From assembly GCA_020746105.1 (NCBI GenBank), contig CM036629.1, forward strand, positions 503,501 to 567,500: a DNA stretch of 64,000 nucleotides, given 5' to 3'. This document shows positions 11,076 through 21,860 of the stretch, piece by piece. The position numbers and the translations under genes were made by a program. The stretch is from Trogon surrucura. Taxonomy: Eukaryota > Chordata > Aves > Trogoniformes > Trogonidae. The notes beneath the pieces are model-generated. The model did not search any database. It was not told the origin of the DNA and worked only from the letters and a program-made list of their open reading frames with translations. Numbering within the stretch: position 1 is the stretch's first letter; the number at the start of each line of letters is the position of its first letter.

Positions 11076-14000
11076 CTGCACGAAGGAAAAAGGGAAGAAA
11101 GAGGTCAGAAAATCTGAACCCTTTACTTGCCAGAAGAGAACCACAGAGCAGAACACACGCTGCTCTTGGTGCCACTCTTGCACCCATCAAACAGCGCAGC
11201 CAAAGGATCCAACCCTCTGGCCACGAAAGCCGTCAGGAAAAACTCTACAAATTCTCAGAGGATGGAGAATTCCTCTGAATCGCGCTGCAAGTCTCCGTGG
11301 CCATTTCAAGAACAGCGTCATACTTTATCCCATTTTTTCTTGCCTACCCTGAGCAGCAAGAAACATTACCTCATGCAGTACCCGAGCACAGCCCCCGCCA
11401 AGTAAAACAGGTCAGCAGTGACAAGTGCAAGTGACAGGAGCGTTGCAGCTAGGTCACCGTGCTGCTGCCAGAGCCGGGCAACCGCACAGGAAACAAACCT
11501 ACCAAGTGCCACTCCTGCACTGTTAGACCTCATCTCTTGTCCGAGAGCTCAAAATGCTGGGCAGTCTTCTAAAACCAGCGCTGACAGATGCTTTGTGTGC
11601 CCAAGGAAAAGACAACCACTATTAATAATGAGAGTGCAAGAGCATGTCAAGGAAAGCCAGCAGGACGCTCACTGTCTTTAGGTGTCAGACCGACTCTTCA
11701 AACCAAGAGCTGAGCTCTTCGCTGACAGTAAATGAATGCAGCAAGCTCTTATTTACATCAGAGCACTTTGAAGACGCGGACAGAGAGACTTTCTTTCTCT
11801 AACATTAACTTTTTATGCCAAAGCACAGAGACCAACCACCAGCCTCTCCTTAGGACCTTTGCTCCACCTTGCTCTCCTTTTCCATTTTTAAGACACTTGT
11901 GCTCCTCCTGCAGCTTTTGGGTATTTTACCCTGATCTTACGTCATAGGACAGCTTAACAATCTTATTAAAGGAACCTTCAGGTGACCAGTTACTCAGTCA
12001 ATCAGAAAGAGAGATTTTTTTCCTTAACTTTCAGTTTCCTATATTTCAACCTGTTTGCTGAGAAGCAAGGGAGGACACTCCAAGCTCAGGCAGAACTGTA
12101 CTAACCTCTCTGAGAGCACAGCTCTAGGCAGTGTACGCACTACTGCCTTTTCCAGAGAAATAAAATTTTGTTACATTCCTAAGGACTGTAAGGAGGAAGA
12201 ACTACAGCCTACCAGCCAGCCCGAATGCTGAGTCTGTCTGAGGAACAGTATCTCCTTTTCCACAAGCAGGTCCTGTGCTCACACACAAAAGAACCGTCTG
12301 GAGAGGGCAAGTCCTGCCCGCAGGCACTGCCAGGAACCTGCCTTTCCCTCAAAGCAGCCAACCACCTTTTTTCTCAATACACTCTATCCCTCCCCGCCTC
12401 TGCAGAATTACACCCTGCGTACGGCTACTCCTGCGTACCTGCTCACCAGGTATCTGAAGAGCAGTTGCCTTCTACAGTCCATGTCTCCAATCATAGCCAT
12501 TTTTCAAAGCATCCCTTCCAGGATATATCCTGAAATTCACTCTTTAAATTAATCTCTCCTGAACGTATCATGCAGTAAAAAAACAAAAGCAGATTCTTCT
12601 GAATGACCAACACTCAAATCCAGTTTTGGATTGATATGTAAAAATGGGAAAAGTCTGCTTCATTTGTATCAAGTTCACTGTGTGTGTATACGAGCCTAAG
12701 GAGTTCAGCTCGTGTCAAGTGCTCATTGACATGGGAAGGGCCTCCCTCCATAATCCTCAGCTTGAGATTTGCAACCATCGAGTACAATTCACAGATCACT
12801 CTCCAGGCACGCTTGCAGACATTCAGGACTTGGTGATGCACTTTAGGAGGCTTCAGTTAAGACACTCCCAACTTCTCACACGCCAACCACCCGGCCCTTC
12901 TGCAACGAGGGGCTGTGAGCTCCAAGGAAGCCACCAAGACGACCCCGTAACGTCACACACTACAGTGACCACCTGTTACATGTGTTGGCAACTCAGAGCT
13001 ACTCAAAACCCACTAAAAAAGATTGTGTCCTTTACCTCTCAAAGATGCAAGCTGGGATACCACAGGGAAAAAAAAATAAATCTCTAGTCGCTTGAGTTTC
13101 TCATTCTCTTTTTCATTTTTTAGTATCGTGTGTTGTTGTTCTCTTTTATGACTTTCGTGTCCTTCTGAACTAATAATAAACTGTACTATGAATAGCTGAA
13201 GGAAAGGAGAACATGCATGAGATGAATGAACCAGTAATGGAGCGCATCGGTAATAACAGCTTTGCTGGATGGACAAGGTTAGGGAGGGCAGAGCACGGCA
13301 CGGAGAAATTAGTTCAGAGGAAAGCAGGTAGCGTGGCAGATTTCTTCTCACGTGCTTTCTCAAGGCATGGTGAAAAATTCTCAGCAGCAGCAAAAAGATG
13401 TAGAGGCAGCAGCACCTTCATCCCCCGCCATGGCTGACACAGGGGCTCCGCTCCGCGCCCTCTCTCCTCCCAGAGTGCTGCCTGGAAGCTCGTGGCTGCT
13501 GCTACGGGCCCCAGGTGACATGAGCAGCCAGGGAGGAACCCACCCAGCACTGTGGAGGAACCCAGCACCACTCGACCCTCTGGCCCCACTCTTAATCCTT
13601 GGGTTAAATTGTGCAGGGACAGGGTGTGCTCTACACGGGGCCAACACGAGCATGATGCATGCTCGTTGTCAGGAAAAATGCATTTGGCAGTTTGTTTTTA
13701 AGTGCTTTTGTCATCTGATGAGAGAAATAATCTCTCTCTCTAGCTGCTCCACTTCAGTTCTCAGCTGGCCAAGCCTTGAATCTTGTGTCTCAGTCAGGCA
13801 TCAGAGGAACGGTTTTAGCCCAGTATCCTCAGCAGAGGAACAGCACCCCTTCACCAACCTCATCATGACTCTCAAAACTCGCTTACCTTTTCCTCTCAGG
13901 GCAACACAGTGGTAACAGACCAACCAAACATCCGCCTCTGGGAGCACCAGCAGCTGATCCAACCCTCTCACAAAGCCACTCGCTGAGCTACTCACACCCC

Positions 14001-14401
14001 CTAACGCACCAAGGAAAAGCCACTAGCAAACACTGTAGAGTAAGGACGCTTCCCACAACAAGGAGGAACATTTCACCCATGTCAGCAATAATCTTTACCT
14101 ACTGTTTCAGTAGCTCCCTCCTAAAACTCTTAGAAAACATACCACAAAAATAACCTGCTTCCCCAGGATGAGAAAAACGGGTCTGGGGGATTGCAGAAGA
14201 GAGGTCTCCACTGCGTACTCTCCATCCTCAACCACCACACAAATGCAATGCGCCGCACAGCGGCTGCGCTACACGGGGACCGCCAAGGAGGAACGAAGGG
14301 ATCTGGCACGCACTGCCCGGTCCACGCACAAGGGTTCGGCGGCAATGCGAGCACAACCCCTCCCTCACACACGGACCCAGTGGCGAACCCTTCAGCCTCA
14401 C
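11076..14401 (-). other. ZFHX3: ZFHX3 intron between the two coding exons
   Basis: A 3326-base phase-1 intron bounded by GTGAGG and TTCGTGCAG. I see no repeat family and no extra coding exon. In mammals the short isoform ATBF1-B begins from a separate promoter whose transcript joins the gene at the exon that follows this intron, so an alternative first exon could lie here. A GC-rich patch at about 13390-13660 is the most promoter-like composition, but there is no clear TATA or initiator. 12990-13260 is AT-rich unique sequence. Confidence 0.9.
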
Positions 14402-15675
14402 CTAACGATGGAGCCATTGTTGCCATGGGGTTGGTGGGATCGAGCTGGAATCCACCCATCATGAACTGCGCGTCTGAGGAAGCGCTGTCCATCTTCAGGT
14501 TGGGAAGGTTCATGTTCTGCGCCAGGTAGTACTGGTAGAGCTCGGCCTCGGCGGGGGACGGCAGGCTGCCGAGGCCCAGGTGCCGGTTGTGTTGGATCTG
14601 GGACATGTTTTGCTGAAGCAGCATCATATTGTGCATGTGCTTCTCACTGGTCATGTGAATACGGAGGTTTCTCGCCACGTTGGTCTCATAGTCGCACACC
14701 TCGCACCGCCACGTGGGTTTGGTTTTTGGTTTGGTGGGGGAGGGGGCCCCGCAGGTGCTACCAATGTTGGCCGCCGCAGCCGCCGCCGCCGCCGCAGCTG
14801 CCGCCGCCGCCCCAGCCGTGTGGCTGAAGACTTGCTCTCCCCCTCCGTTCTGCAGGTTTTGCATGTTGTTGAGATGCTTGTCGGACTGCATATGAATACT
14901 GAGGTTGCCTTTGGTAGTAGTGGAGTAGTTACAGACCTCGCAGCGGAAGGGCTTGTAACCACAGGTGTAGCTCTCACCCCGTGCCAGCCGCGGGTGTGGC
15001 TGTCCGCTTTTGCAGTAGACGCAGGAGCCACCCGGCTCGGGATGTTTCTCCTTCATGTGCGCCTCAAGTGTCTGCTGGTACTTGTAGTGCCAATTGCACT
15101 TGGGACACTTGAGTGTCTTACACGAGTTGCGAGAATGCATCATAGTCATGTGGCCACCCAGCGACCGCGAGGAGCCCAGGACCGTGTCGCACTTTGGGCA
15201 CTCCACGCCGCTCCCCGAGGGGCACTCCCCACCCCCAAGTTCGCAGAGGGGGCCAGCATGCTGGTGATGGGAGATGTAGCTCCCGTCCTCGCCCTCCGCG
15301 CTCTCATTTGGTTCTGGTGCTGTGGCATTGTCTTTATTGGCACTTTCATCGATAAAGTCCAGCCTCCTGCTGCCCTCTGCCACGCTGGCTCCGCCGCCCT
15401 CATTGTTAAAGCTTAAGTGATTCCTCCTGTTTGCACCATCAAAGACAAAGGAAGAAGCAGAATTAGAACTAGTAGAAGCCGTGCCCCGTGACAGGGTCTG
15501 GAGCACGTTAGGCATTAAGGGAGAGTTAGAAATGCTTTGGTTTGAGAGAGCAAGGTCCTTTTTGCTGCTGCCGCCGCCTGCCACAGCCCCGGCATCCTCC
15601 TGGGGCCGGTCCTCCAGTTCGTCCTCCAACTCGCTCGGAAACAGTCCTTTGCAACCCTCATCATCCTCGTCTTCT

Positions 15676-15707
<32 letters not shown>

Positions 15708-17096
15708 CTCCTCTACGTCCTCCTCCTCCTCCTCCTCCACCTCCTCGACCGGCTCTGCCTTCTCCGAGAGGCTGTCCTGGTCGCCCCCCTCTTGCTTCTC
15801 CCCCTCTGCCCCCCCAGGGTCCTTCCCCTCTGAGGTTTTGGTGGGACTGGAAGCCAGTGGGCCCAGGGGGACTGAGGTAATGGGAGTCTTCAGAGCCGAG
15901 CTGGTCAGCCCGCCCAGGTTGAGGAGCGCGCCGGGGGCCAGGACGCCCGCCGCCGGCGGCTCCGCTCCGCCGGCCGCCCCGGCCTGGAGGGCCTGCTCGC
16001 CTTCCATGCAAATGCCACTGAATTTACCATAAAAACTGTGTCCAGGGCCTATGAGGTTAGCTGTGGAAACGAGAGGGTGCTGAAAGGTTTTGTTTTTTGG
16101 TTCCAGAAAGCTGACAAGGGGTTCCTTGTCTTTGCCTATCCCTTGGATGATAGCGGAGATGTTCTTATTGCTAAGAATTTTCCGCTCCTCCTCACTCAGA
16201 GTCATTCGGTGGTCGTGCACCGCGTGGGTCACGAACGAGCGGACATACCCAAAGGAGAGCTTGCACAAGAAACACATCAGGATGGGCTTCCTCTTCCCGT
16301 AGAGCACAAAGCCATCGAATTTGGACAGGTCCACATTGTTGGGAACATCTTTGGATACGCAGGAGCTTTTGGCAGAACCGTCGCTGTTCAGGTAATCCTT
16401 GTTGCTTTTGTGTCGCACATCGAAGACGCGGAAGCTGTGCAGGACGGGGCTGATGCCCGCCAGGGCTGAGGTATTCGGGAAGGCCTGGTCTGAGCCCTCA
16501 AACCACTTCCCGAAGGATGAGGCTATGTGGAAGGTGTTGATGATCTGTGGGTAGACGGGAGCGGCGGCGGAGGGCTCTCCCTGCTTGGGTAGAGAGTTCG
16601 GGAGCAGCGAGGGGAGAGCCCCGCTGCCGCCGCCGCCGCTCTGCACCAGCTGGCTGAGGCTCTCCACGATGTAGGCCGAGCCGTCCGGCTGGTAGACGAT
16701 CTCGCCGGCCAGGTTCTCCACGTCGCTCTCCTCCTCCCCGTCCTCGCTGCTCTCGCTCCCGCTCTCCCCCCTCAGCGGCGGGGGCGGGCGGGCGCCGGTG
16801 CAGCGGTGCTCCATGTAGCTCTGCAGGCCGGCGAAGGAGGCGGCGCACTGGCCGCAGCTCACCTCCTTGCCGGCGGGCTCGGCGCCGGGGCCGGCCGCGG
16901 CGCTGCTCTCGGGGACGCGCTCGGGGAAAGGGACCCTCAGGCTGTCCAGGGGGCCGCGGCTCTCCGCCGCGGGCTGCTCCATGCTGCCGGCCGTGTCGGG
17001 GAGGTGGGCGCTGTTGAGATCAGTCCATTGCTGGTGCTGAGGGATGCCGCACCCATTGTCCTTCCCGGGGATGACGGGCGAGTCACAGCCTTCCAT
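14402..17096 (-). CDS. ZFHX3: ZFHX3 first coding exon (residues 1-898)
   Basis: This exon encodes the N terminus of ZFHX3/ATBF1, a very large nuclear transcription factor with many zinc fingers and four homeodomains, known for roles in differentiation, the circadian clock and cardiac rhythm. The N-terminal sequence beginning MEGCDSP is family-specific. The start ATG (17096-17094) is followed by G and lies 46 bases inside the exon. Visible units are a C2HC finger at residues 81-99; a C2H2 finger at 275-296; an acidic tract at about 451-480; fingers at 633-654, 664-685, 719-741 and 798-820; and a 14-alanine run at 763-776. The exon is 2695 bases, so it ends one base into codon 899. The donor is TTAG|GTGAGG (GT at 14401-14400), and the joined codon is Val. 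The reading frame continues open into the intron to 14130, but that extension has no family similarity. The 5' third is very GC-rich. Confidence 0.97.
14769..14810 (-). repeat. Polyalanine codon tract (14 Ala) in ZFHX3
   Basis: Fourteen consecutive GCN codons (mixed GCG, GCC, GCT and GCA, mostly GCG) encode residues 763-776, between the fifth and sixth fingers. The codon mix suggests a moderately stable tract, not a pure triplet array. Mammalian ZFHX3 also has an alanine-rich stretch at this place. It is distinct from the GGC/polyglycine repeat of the last exon that is expanded in spinocerebellar ataxia type 4, which is outside this window. Confidence 0.92.
15657..15746 (-). repeat. Polyglutamate codon tract (GAG/GAA) in ZFHX3
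   Basis: About 30 codons of the ZFHX3 frame are nearly all Glu, with a few Val and Asp. In the DNA this is a purine-rich GAG/GAA mirror-like run on the coding strand. It encodes the acidic tract at residues 451-480. Such tracts vary in length between species and alleles. On the plus strand the same run gives a spurious serine-rich reading frame. Confidence 0.9.
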
Positions 17097-17121
17097 GGCA
17101 GGGCCGGCACGGAGCGCTCAT
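17083..17121 (-). promoter_or_regulatory. Short uORF overlapping the ZFHX3 start codon
   Basis: An upstream ATG at 17121-17119 opens a 12-codon reading frame ending with TGA at 17085-17083. It is in a different frame from ZFHX3 and overlaps the ZFHX3 ATG by 14 bases. The uATG has G at -3 and A at +4, a reasonable initiation context. Ribosomes starting here would terminate just past the main start, so the expected effect is lower or regulated ZFHX3 translation. The sequence is seen directly; the regulatory effect is inference. Confidence 0.55.
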
Positions 17122-17142
17122 TGCACCCGGTACGGCTCGGAC
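17097..17142 (-). other. ZFHX3: ZFHX3 5' UTR portion of first coding exon
   Basis: These are the 46 bases between the predicted splice acceptor and the ZFHX3 start codon. The acceptor AG is at 17144-17143 and is preceded by an almost pure pyrimidine run (17145-17167 on the plus strand reads as G/A-rich). This supports a non-coding first exon further upstream, as in the known gene structure of mammals. The segment contains an out-of-frame ATG described separately. The exact exon edge is inferred from the splice consensus and not from a transcript. Confidence 0.8.
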
Positions 17143-17170
17143 CTGCAGCGGGGAGAGAAGGAGAAAGGTG
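17143..17170 (-). other. Splice acceptor of the first ZFHX3 coding exon
   Basis: Read on the minus strand, a long C/T run is followed by CCGCTGCAG, with the AG at 17144-17143. It is the best acceptor within reach upstream of the start codon and sets the 5' edge of the exon. It implies that transcription starts upstream, to the right in this window or beyond it. Confidence 0.8.
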
Positions 17171-20100
17171 CGTGAGTTGGCGAGGACAGATGGCTCCCGG
17201 GAAGGTTCCCACCACCCCGCTCTTCTGGACCCAGCAGGAGGCCACAAGCCAAGCTGCGGGAATGGGCGGCCCGGCCTTGGGTAACGCGCCACCGGGAGCG
17301 GGCAACGGAAACGCGACGGAGGCAGGAACGCAAGAGGAGAACTGCAGGGACCAGGGAGGAGATGAAAGTCTCCCCCAATGCTCTTCCTGAAGGGGGACAG
17401 GGGGACTGTAGGACCCACGCTGCCACGCTCAAAGACTGAGATCTTCAGAAAACAAAAACCCAACAAGCACTTAACAGAAAAGCTTTTAAAGGAAACAGAG
17501 TTACGACGCTACAACAAACCAGTGCTGGAGCTTTAGAACATTGTAAAAACTGTACTCTGTGGCTCCCTAAGCCAGATGCTGTTATGCTCAGGTGATGCCC
17601 TTCTCTCAGCGGTTCGGGGAGCACAGAACCAGAGCTGTGACACGTGCGCTGCCATGGCAGACCACCAGACCCAGAGCAACGCACAGAGACTTCAGAGTAA
17701 CGGCGTTTGGTATGCACAGGAGATTTAATTGCCGTGTTCTGGATGGAGTCTAAACAGAGAGACGTCAGGAGAGAAACCAAACAGGAAATTCCAGATCTGA
17801 CAAGGTTCCATCCCTGGGATCGGGAGGCGCTCAGCCCACCACGCTCTGGGGAGCTCCCAGCGACACCGCAGGCACAGCCAGCTCCCTCACCCCCCAAGGC
17901 AAACAGCCGACGCAAAGCCTAGAGGAAAAGGAAAGACTCCCTTCCCACTACTTCTCTTTCACCAAACACAACAAGACCTGAAGAACTCCCACTGACTGCC
18001 AGGCAGCCACGACCTCGGGCTGCTGAGCACGGCTGACACCCACAGCTCCCACCGCCTGCACCCTGTTCATCATCCTGCCCGTGGCTCTCACGCATCGAAC
18101 CTAACAGGGCCAGGTCGGCAGGATGTGTCTTCCTCGAGGCTGCAGACCTACGAGGATAGGCAGCATTAGTTAGGAACTGGGGCATTGTGATGCAGACCAC
18201 AAACCAGCAGGAGACTGCCAGTTCAGCCACAACCCTGCCAAGAATCCTGCATGCAAAGAGGCATTTCCATAGTCTGCTTCCTACAGAAAGCTCCTGCCCA
18301 AGCCTCGTGGAAGGAAACACCCGCAGAAGTTAAAGCACTATTACCTCATCCATAAAAGTGATTTTTTAAACCTGTGGTCCACAGATTTCCTCAGGTACAC
18401 AGATACAAAGCATCCACAGAAAGCAACTGAGGATAAACCGCACAAGCAGAGGCCACCTTGACCACACTTTCACGATCTGTGAACCAAGGGTCAATGAAAG
18501 ACTCATGCTCATCGTCACCGTGCCCTCGTCCCTGTACCAACACTGCATGTGATTGTGCCAGCACATGGCGACTTGTAGATGTGGAACCAGCACTTCAACA
18601 ACCGGGCAAAGAGAAGGAACCACATGGAGGGAACTGAGAATCTGCCAGAGAAGACCTCAGTGACAAAGCAGGTGACATGTCACAGCAGCACTGAATGAAG
18701 TACCTGAATTAGTTCAAGAAAAAGAAAATGGATCAACATTCGACGTTATCTCTTTTTTTTCCCCTGGTTCCATTACCTACCAGCTTATTTTCCTTAACTA
18801 CATGAAGCCATCTATAGCTTTTCTGATTTGCCTTCACATGTTCATATTTTCCCTTTTTACCGTTTCCTAAGAAATTATGGATACGTAACGACAGATGCAC
18901 GTACTTATATGCACGTCAGATTCAGGCACATTCATATGCCTTCGCTTTTTCCAAGCCTCTCTTCACTCACAACAAAAAACATTAATAATTTCTGCGATAT
19001 TGTAGATTAACATGAATAACAGTATGTCAGAAAAGACTTGATCCCCCTAGGTGAGAAGAGGATCTCTCAGGCTGTCTCTCTCAGGGGTTACTCCTGCACA
19101 CTCCTTGCAAATATAATCCCTAAATGCTTTTGCCCAGTAGCTATTTCACGGTTTCTGATGCCTCTTCCCCTGTGCTGGCCAGCCTTCCGCTGCCAAGGGA
19201 AGAGCCAGCCCTTCCCACTGGCAGCAGCGAGCACTCCAGTGGCCAGAGGGAGCTGGGGATGTGTCTGCTGCCTGCCCTCCCCTCCGCACCTGCTCCTCCC
19301 AGGCCACGGGAACAGGAGCAGAACGAGATGAAATCAAGTCAAATCTCTCACGCTGCTGACTGCCAGACTGGGATCCTGGCCATGCCTGTCTGGAGGTACC
19401 TGGGCAGGTTTTTGTCCTATTCACTTCTAGTAAAGTTTGAGAAAAAGCATTTACAACAAGCCGCAAACATGTAAATTAACATTTTTCAAAGCAAACATGA
19501 CGAGGGTGCCTATGGCAGGACATGGAGACGCAATGATCCAAAGCGTTCACACACAGCACTACCTTCTGGCCTTTCCAGTCCCCACCTTCCTTGGATCCTG
19601 CCATACACAACTGGCTTTGTGCTTCTACTGGGAATAAACAGTGATTTGATCTGCAATAAAAATAACCTGGTGCACTGAGCAGAATAAGAAGGAAGAGTAG
19701 CACAACCCTGTTGCCAAAAGGCTCGGTCTTCTTAATCAGCCAGCTGTGCTTACCTTGGCTAAAACGACACGTCAGCATTGCCCTGTAATAGCTCCTACTG
19801 CACCAGTGCTCTCCCACTGAACGTCTGTCCTTGGCTGTGCGTTTTCTTTAAACTGATCCCAGATCCTTCTGCGTTGAGACTGCATGTTCACCTTCCCACA
19901 ACACGACATTCTCTCTCACTGCTACTCTCGCATGACAACTGCAACCCAAATTAAAGCAAAGCAAACTCCTATTGGGTGAAAAAAAAAAAAATCACTAAAA
20001 TAAGAAATGCCGTAAGCCTCGTACTTCCGCCAAGAAAAGTTTCGTGAACATCCATGCAGACTTGGAGATGCAATGTGGAACAAGAGCAACACACAAACGT

Positions 20101-20219
20101 TTTCAGGCCAAAAGCGTTCCGCTCGCCGGCACAGCTCCCCAGGAAACACGCCTCACTGAGACACGACGGGATTCCGAGCCTCTCCGCGACCAAGAACTGT
20201 TGATTGGCAGGGAGACGCC

Positions 20220-20480
20220 TGACTGACAGTTGGGCCAAAAGGGTTAGCAGGGCTGATGGGGCGGGAGGGTTAACAGCCTGATTGTAAAATCAATGTAATA
20301 AATGCTTGGTAAGTTACAGGAACACGCGGAAAGAGGAGGCCGCGATTGATAAAGGACTGCGGCTTTGATGCTGCACTGGGGACTTGTTTATTGACAAGAA
20401 AGCCAATCTCTTCTCCCAGCCAGGCTGGGCCAGGCAAACCTGCAAGCGCTTACCAATTAATTGGTGGGCTTTTCTGCCTT
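20220..20480. promoter_or_regulatory. Enhancer-like block with ACCAATTAATTGGT palindrome
   Basis: A perfect 14-base palindrome at 20452-20465 carries a central TTAATTA-type core flanked by CCAAT/ATTGG. The block also has CTTTGAT (20363-20369, TCF/LEF type) and TTGTTTAT (about 20384-20391, FOX type). There are no repeats in it. The motifs are seen directly; enhancer function is inferred. Confidence 0.4.
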
Positions 20481-21759
20481 GGGTTGCTTTAACATCTCTC
20501 CTCCCACTCACTCCAAGTTAACCAGCTCAGGAGGCACGAGCTCTGAAGGAATCTTCCCTCCTCTCCCTTCTCCTCAGCAGAAGAAGCTCTTCCAGGGCAG
20601 GTGGAAACACCCAGGTCTGAAACATGGTCAGCCAGAGCCCCTGGGGCCAGGCCAAGCTCTTCCTGCCCATTTCGTTCATCACGGGAGCTACTCCTGAAGA
20701 ACGAAGTTGAGGGAGCAAGAGGCACAGAAATACTTGTTTCTGCTCACACAGAAACTGCAGACACCATCCTTTCAAACTGAAAACTGCAATTTCTTCGCCA
20801 AGGCAAACCGGACTCTAAGCAGGAGCACGACGTAGTTACTAGCTCACTATTATGGGCTCTGCATCTTCCTCTGGGCCAGACCACACCTGAGCGACCCGCA
20901 CGGGAAAGGGAGAGCTTGCGAGGACCCACTGCTGCGTGCTCCACACCTCCCATCCTCTCCCTGCCCTCTCTGCTCTGTTTATCAGGCAGTCAATAAGAAA
21001 AGGTAGTTCTTACTTAAGGAGGCAGAAGTCAACTCGTCAGGTCGATCAGCACTCTGTCTGTAAACATGGTTTCCCGTAAAATCAATGAACTCCAGTTACA
21101 GAGAGAACAGCCTGAGCGCCGGAGACTCCCTGCACTCCCACCGCCCCGGCGGCGGGGAAAGGCTCTCCCTGCTCTCTTCTCCAGCCTCGTGTCCCACCAC
21201 TGCTCCCCACAGCTCACGGTGAGCCCAAGGCTCCCAGCATCGCGCTCACCGTGCCTCTGGCACCCAGCCACCCGAGCCCCCGCAGCCCCTCTGGGTGTGG
21301 GCCGGAGGAGTGTGGGACAGGCAGCACTCCGCCAAGGCAGGAGCAGCAGCCACGGTGGGCCAGAATCACGCTACGCCTGGACAGCACCCTGCAATGAAAG
21401 CAGGGCCCCGCGTGCCCCACGCGTTAATCGGGAGCTTCTAGCAACCACGGCTGGCGGCCTTGGAGCCACGCTCCTTCCAGAAGAGAAGTGGAGCCAATCT
21501 CAACGTCTCCCCCCATCACCTCCCCATGGCCCTGGTGGCACAGGGACGGACGGGCCCTTAGAGCGACGCTTCCGCCGCCCAGGAGTGGCTGGTGCCGCAG
21601 CTACACCCTGCGCCCCCCCGGCGAGCCGGGGGCTCCTGGGGCAGCCCCGGCCCTGGCACCAGGCTGCTTCCTCCCCAGGGGACACGCGGCAGCAGCGCAG
21701 GCGGCAGGGACGGGAGCGGGAGGGAGCGGGGGGGTCCTGCTGTTGCCCAGGCTTCCCGA

Positions 21760-21860
21760 GAATTAAATATGAACAGCCGTGCTGTGTAATTTTAAATTGT
21801 TAATTAGCACAGGGTTAATTAGGCGGCCCTTTCACAAGAGGCTGTTTGGCAGTAAACCAA
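21760..21860. promoter_or_regulatory. Enhancer-like block with duplicated GTTAATTAG
   Basis: GTTAATTAG occurs at 21799-21807 and again at 21814-21822, 15 bases apart. They sit in an AT-rich island directly beside a very GC-rich stretch (21100-21750), so the composition changes abruptly at about 21760. Confidence 0.38.

Larger units (their letters stand above)
16490..17170. promoter_or_regulatory. CpG-rich segment over the start of the first coding exon
   Basis: This stretch is markedly richer in G+C and CpG than the flanking introns, and covers the start codon, the first finger and a Gly/Ala/Pro-rich region. It fits a CpG island at the 5' coding exon. Whether it acts as a promoter or only reflects coding composition cannot be told from sequence. 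Confidence 0.5.

Noticed and set aside
14130-14401. Continuation of the ZFHX3 frame past the first coding exon
   Set aside because: The consensus donor at 14402|14401 joins in correct phase to the next exon and restores the family sequence. The extension has no similarity, so it is intron.
14580-16469. Long plus-strand frames opposite the ZFHX3 exon, including a serine/proline-rich run
   Set aside because: These are antisense shadows of the ZFHX3 coding frame; the serine/proline runs are the polyGlu codons read backwards.
20383-20398. CTTGT/ACAAG inverted repeat as a SOX dimer site
   Set aside because: The half-sites face the opposite way to the known SOX9 dimer arrangement. A FOX-type TTGTTTAT reading is simpler.
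21066-21803. 245-codon plus-strand open frame
   Set aside because: The frame lies in a GC-rich, stop-poor stretch. It is low-complexity Pro/Arg/Ala protein with no domain, no splice context and an AT-rich end. It is best explained by composition.
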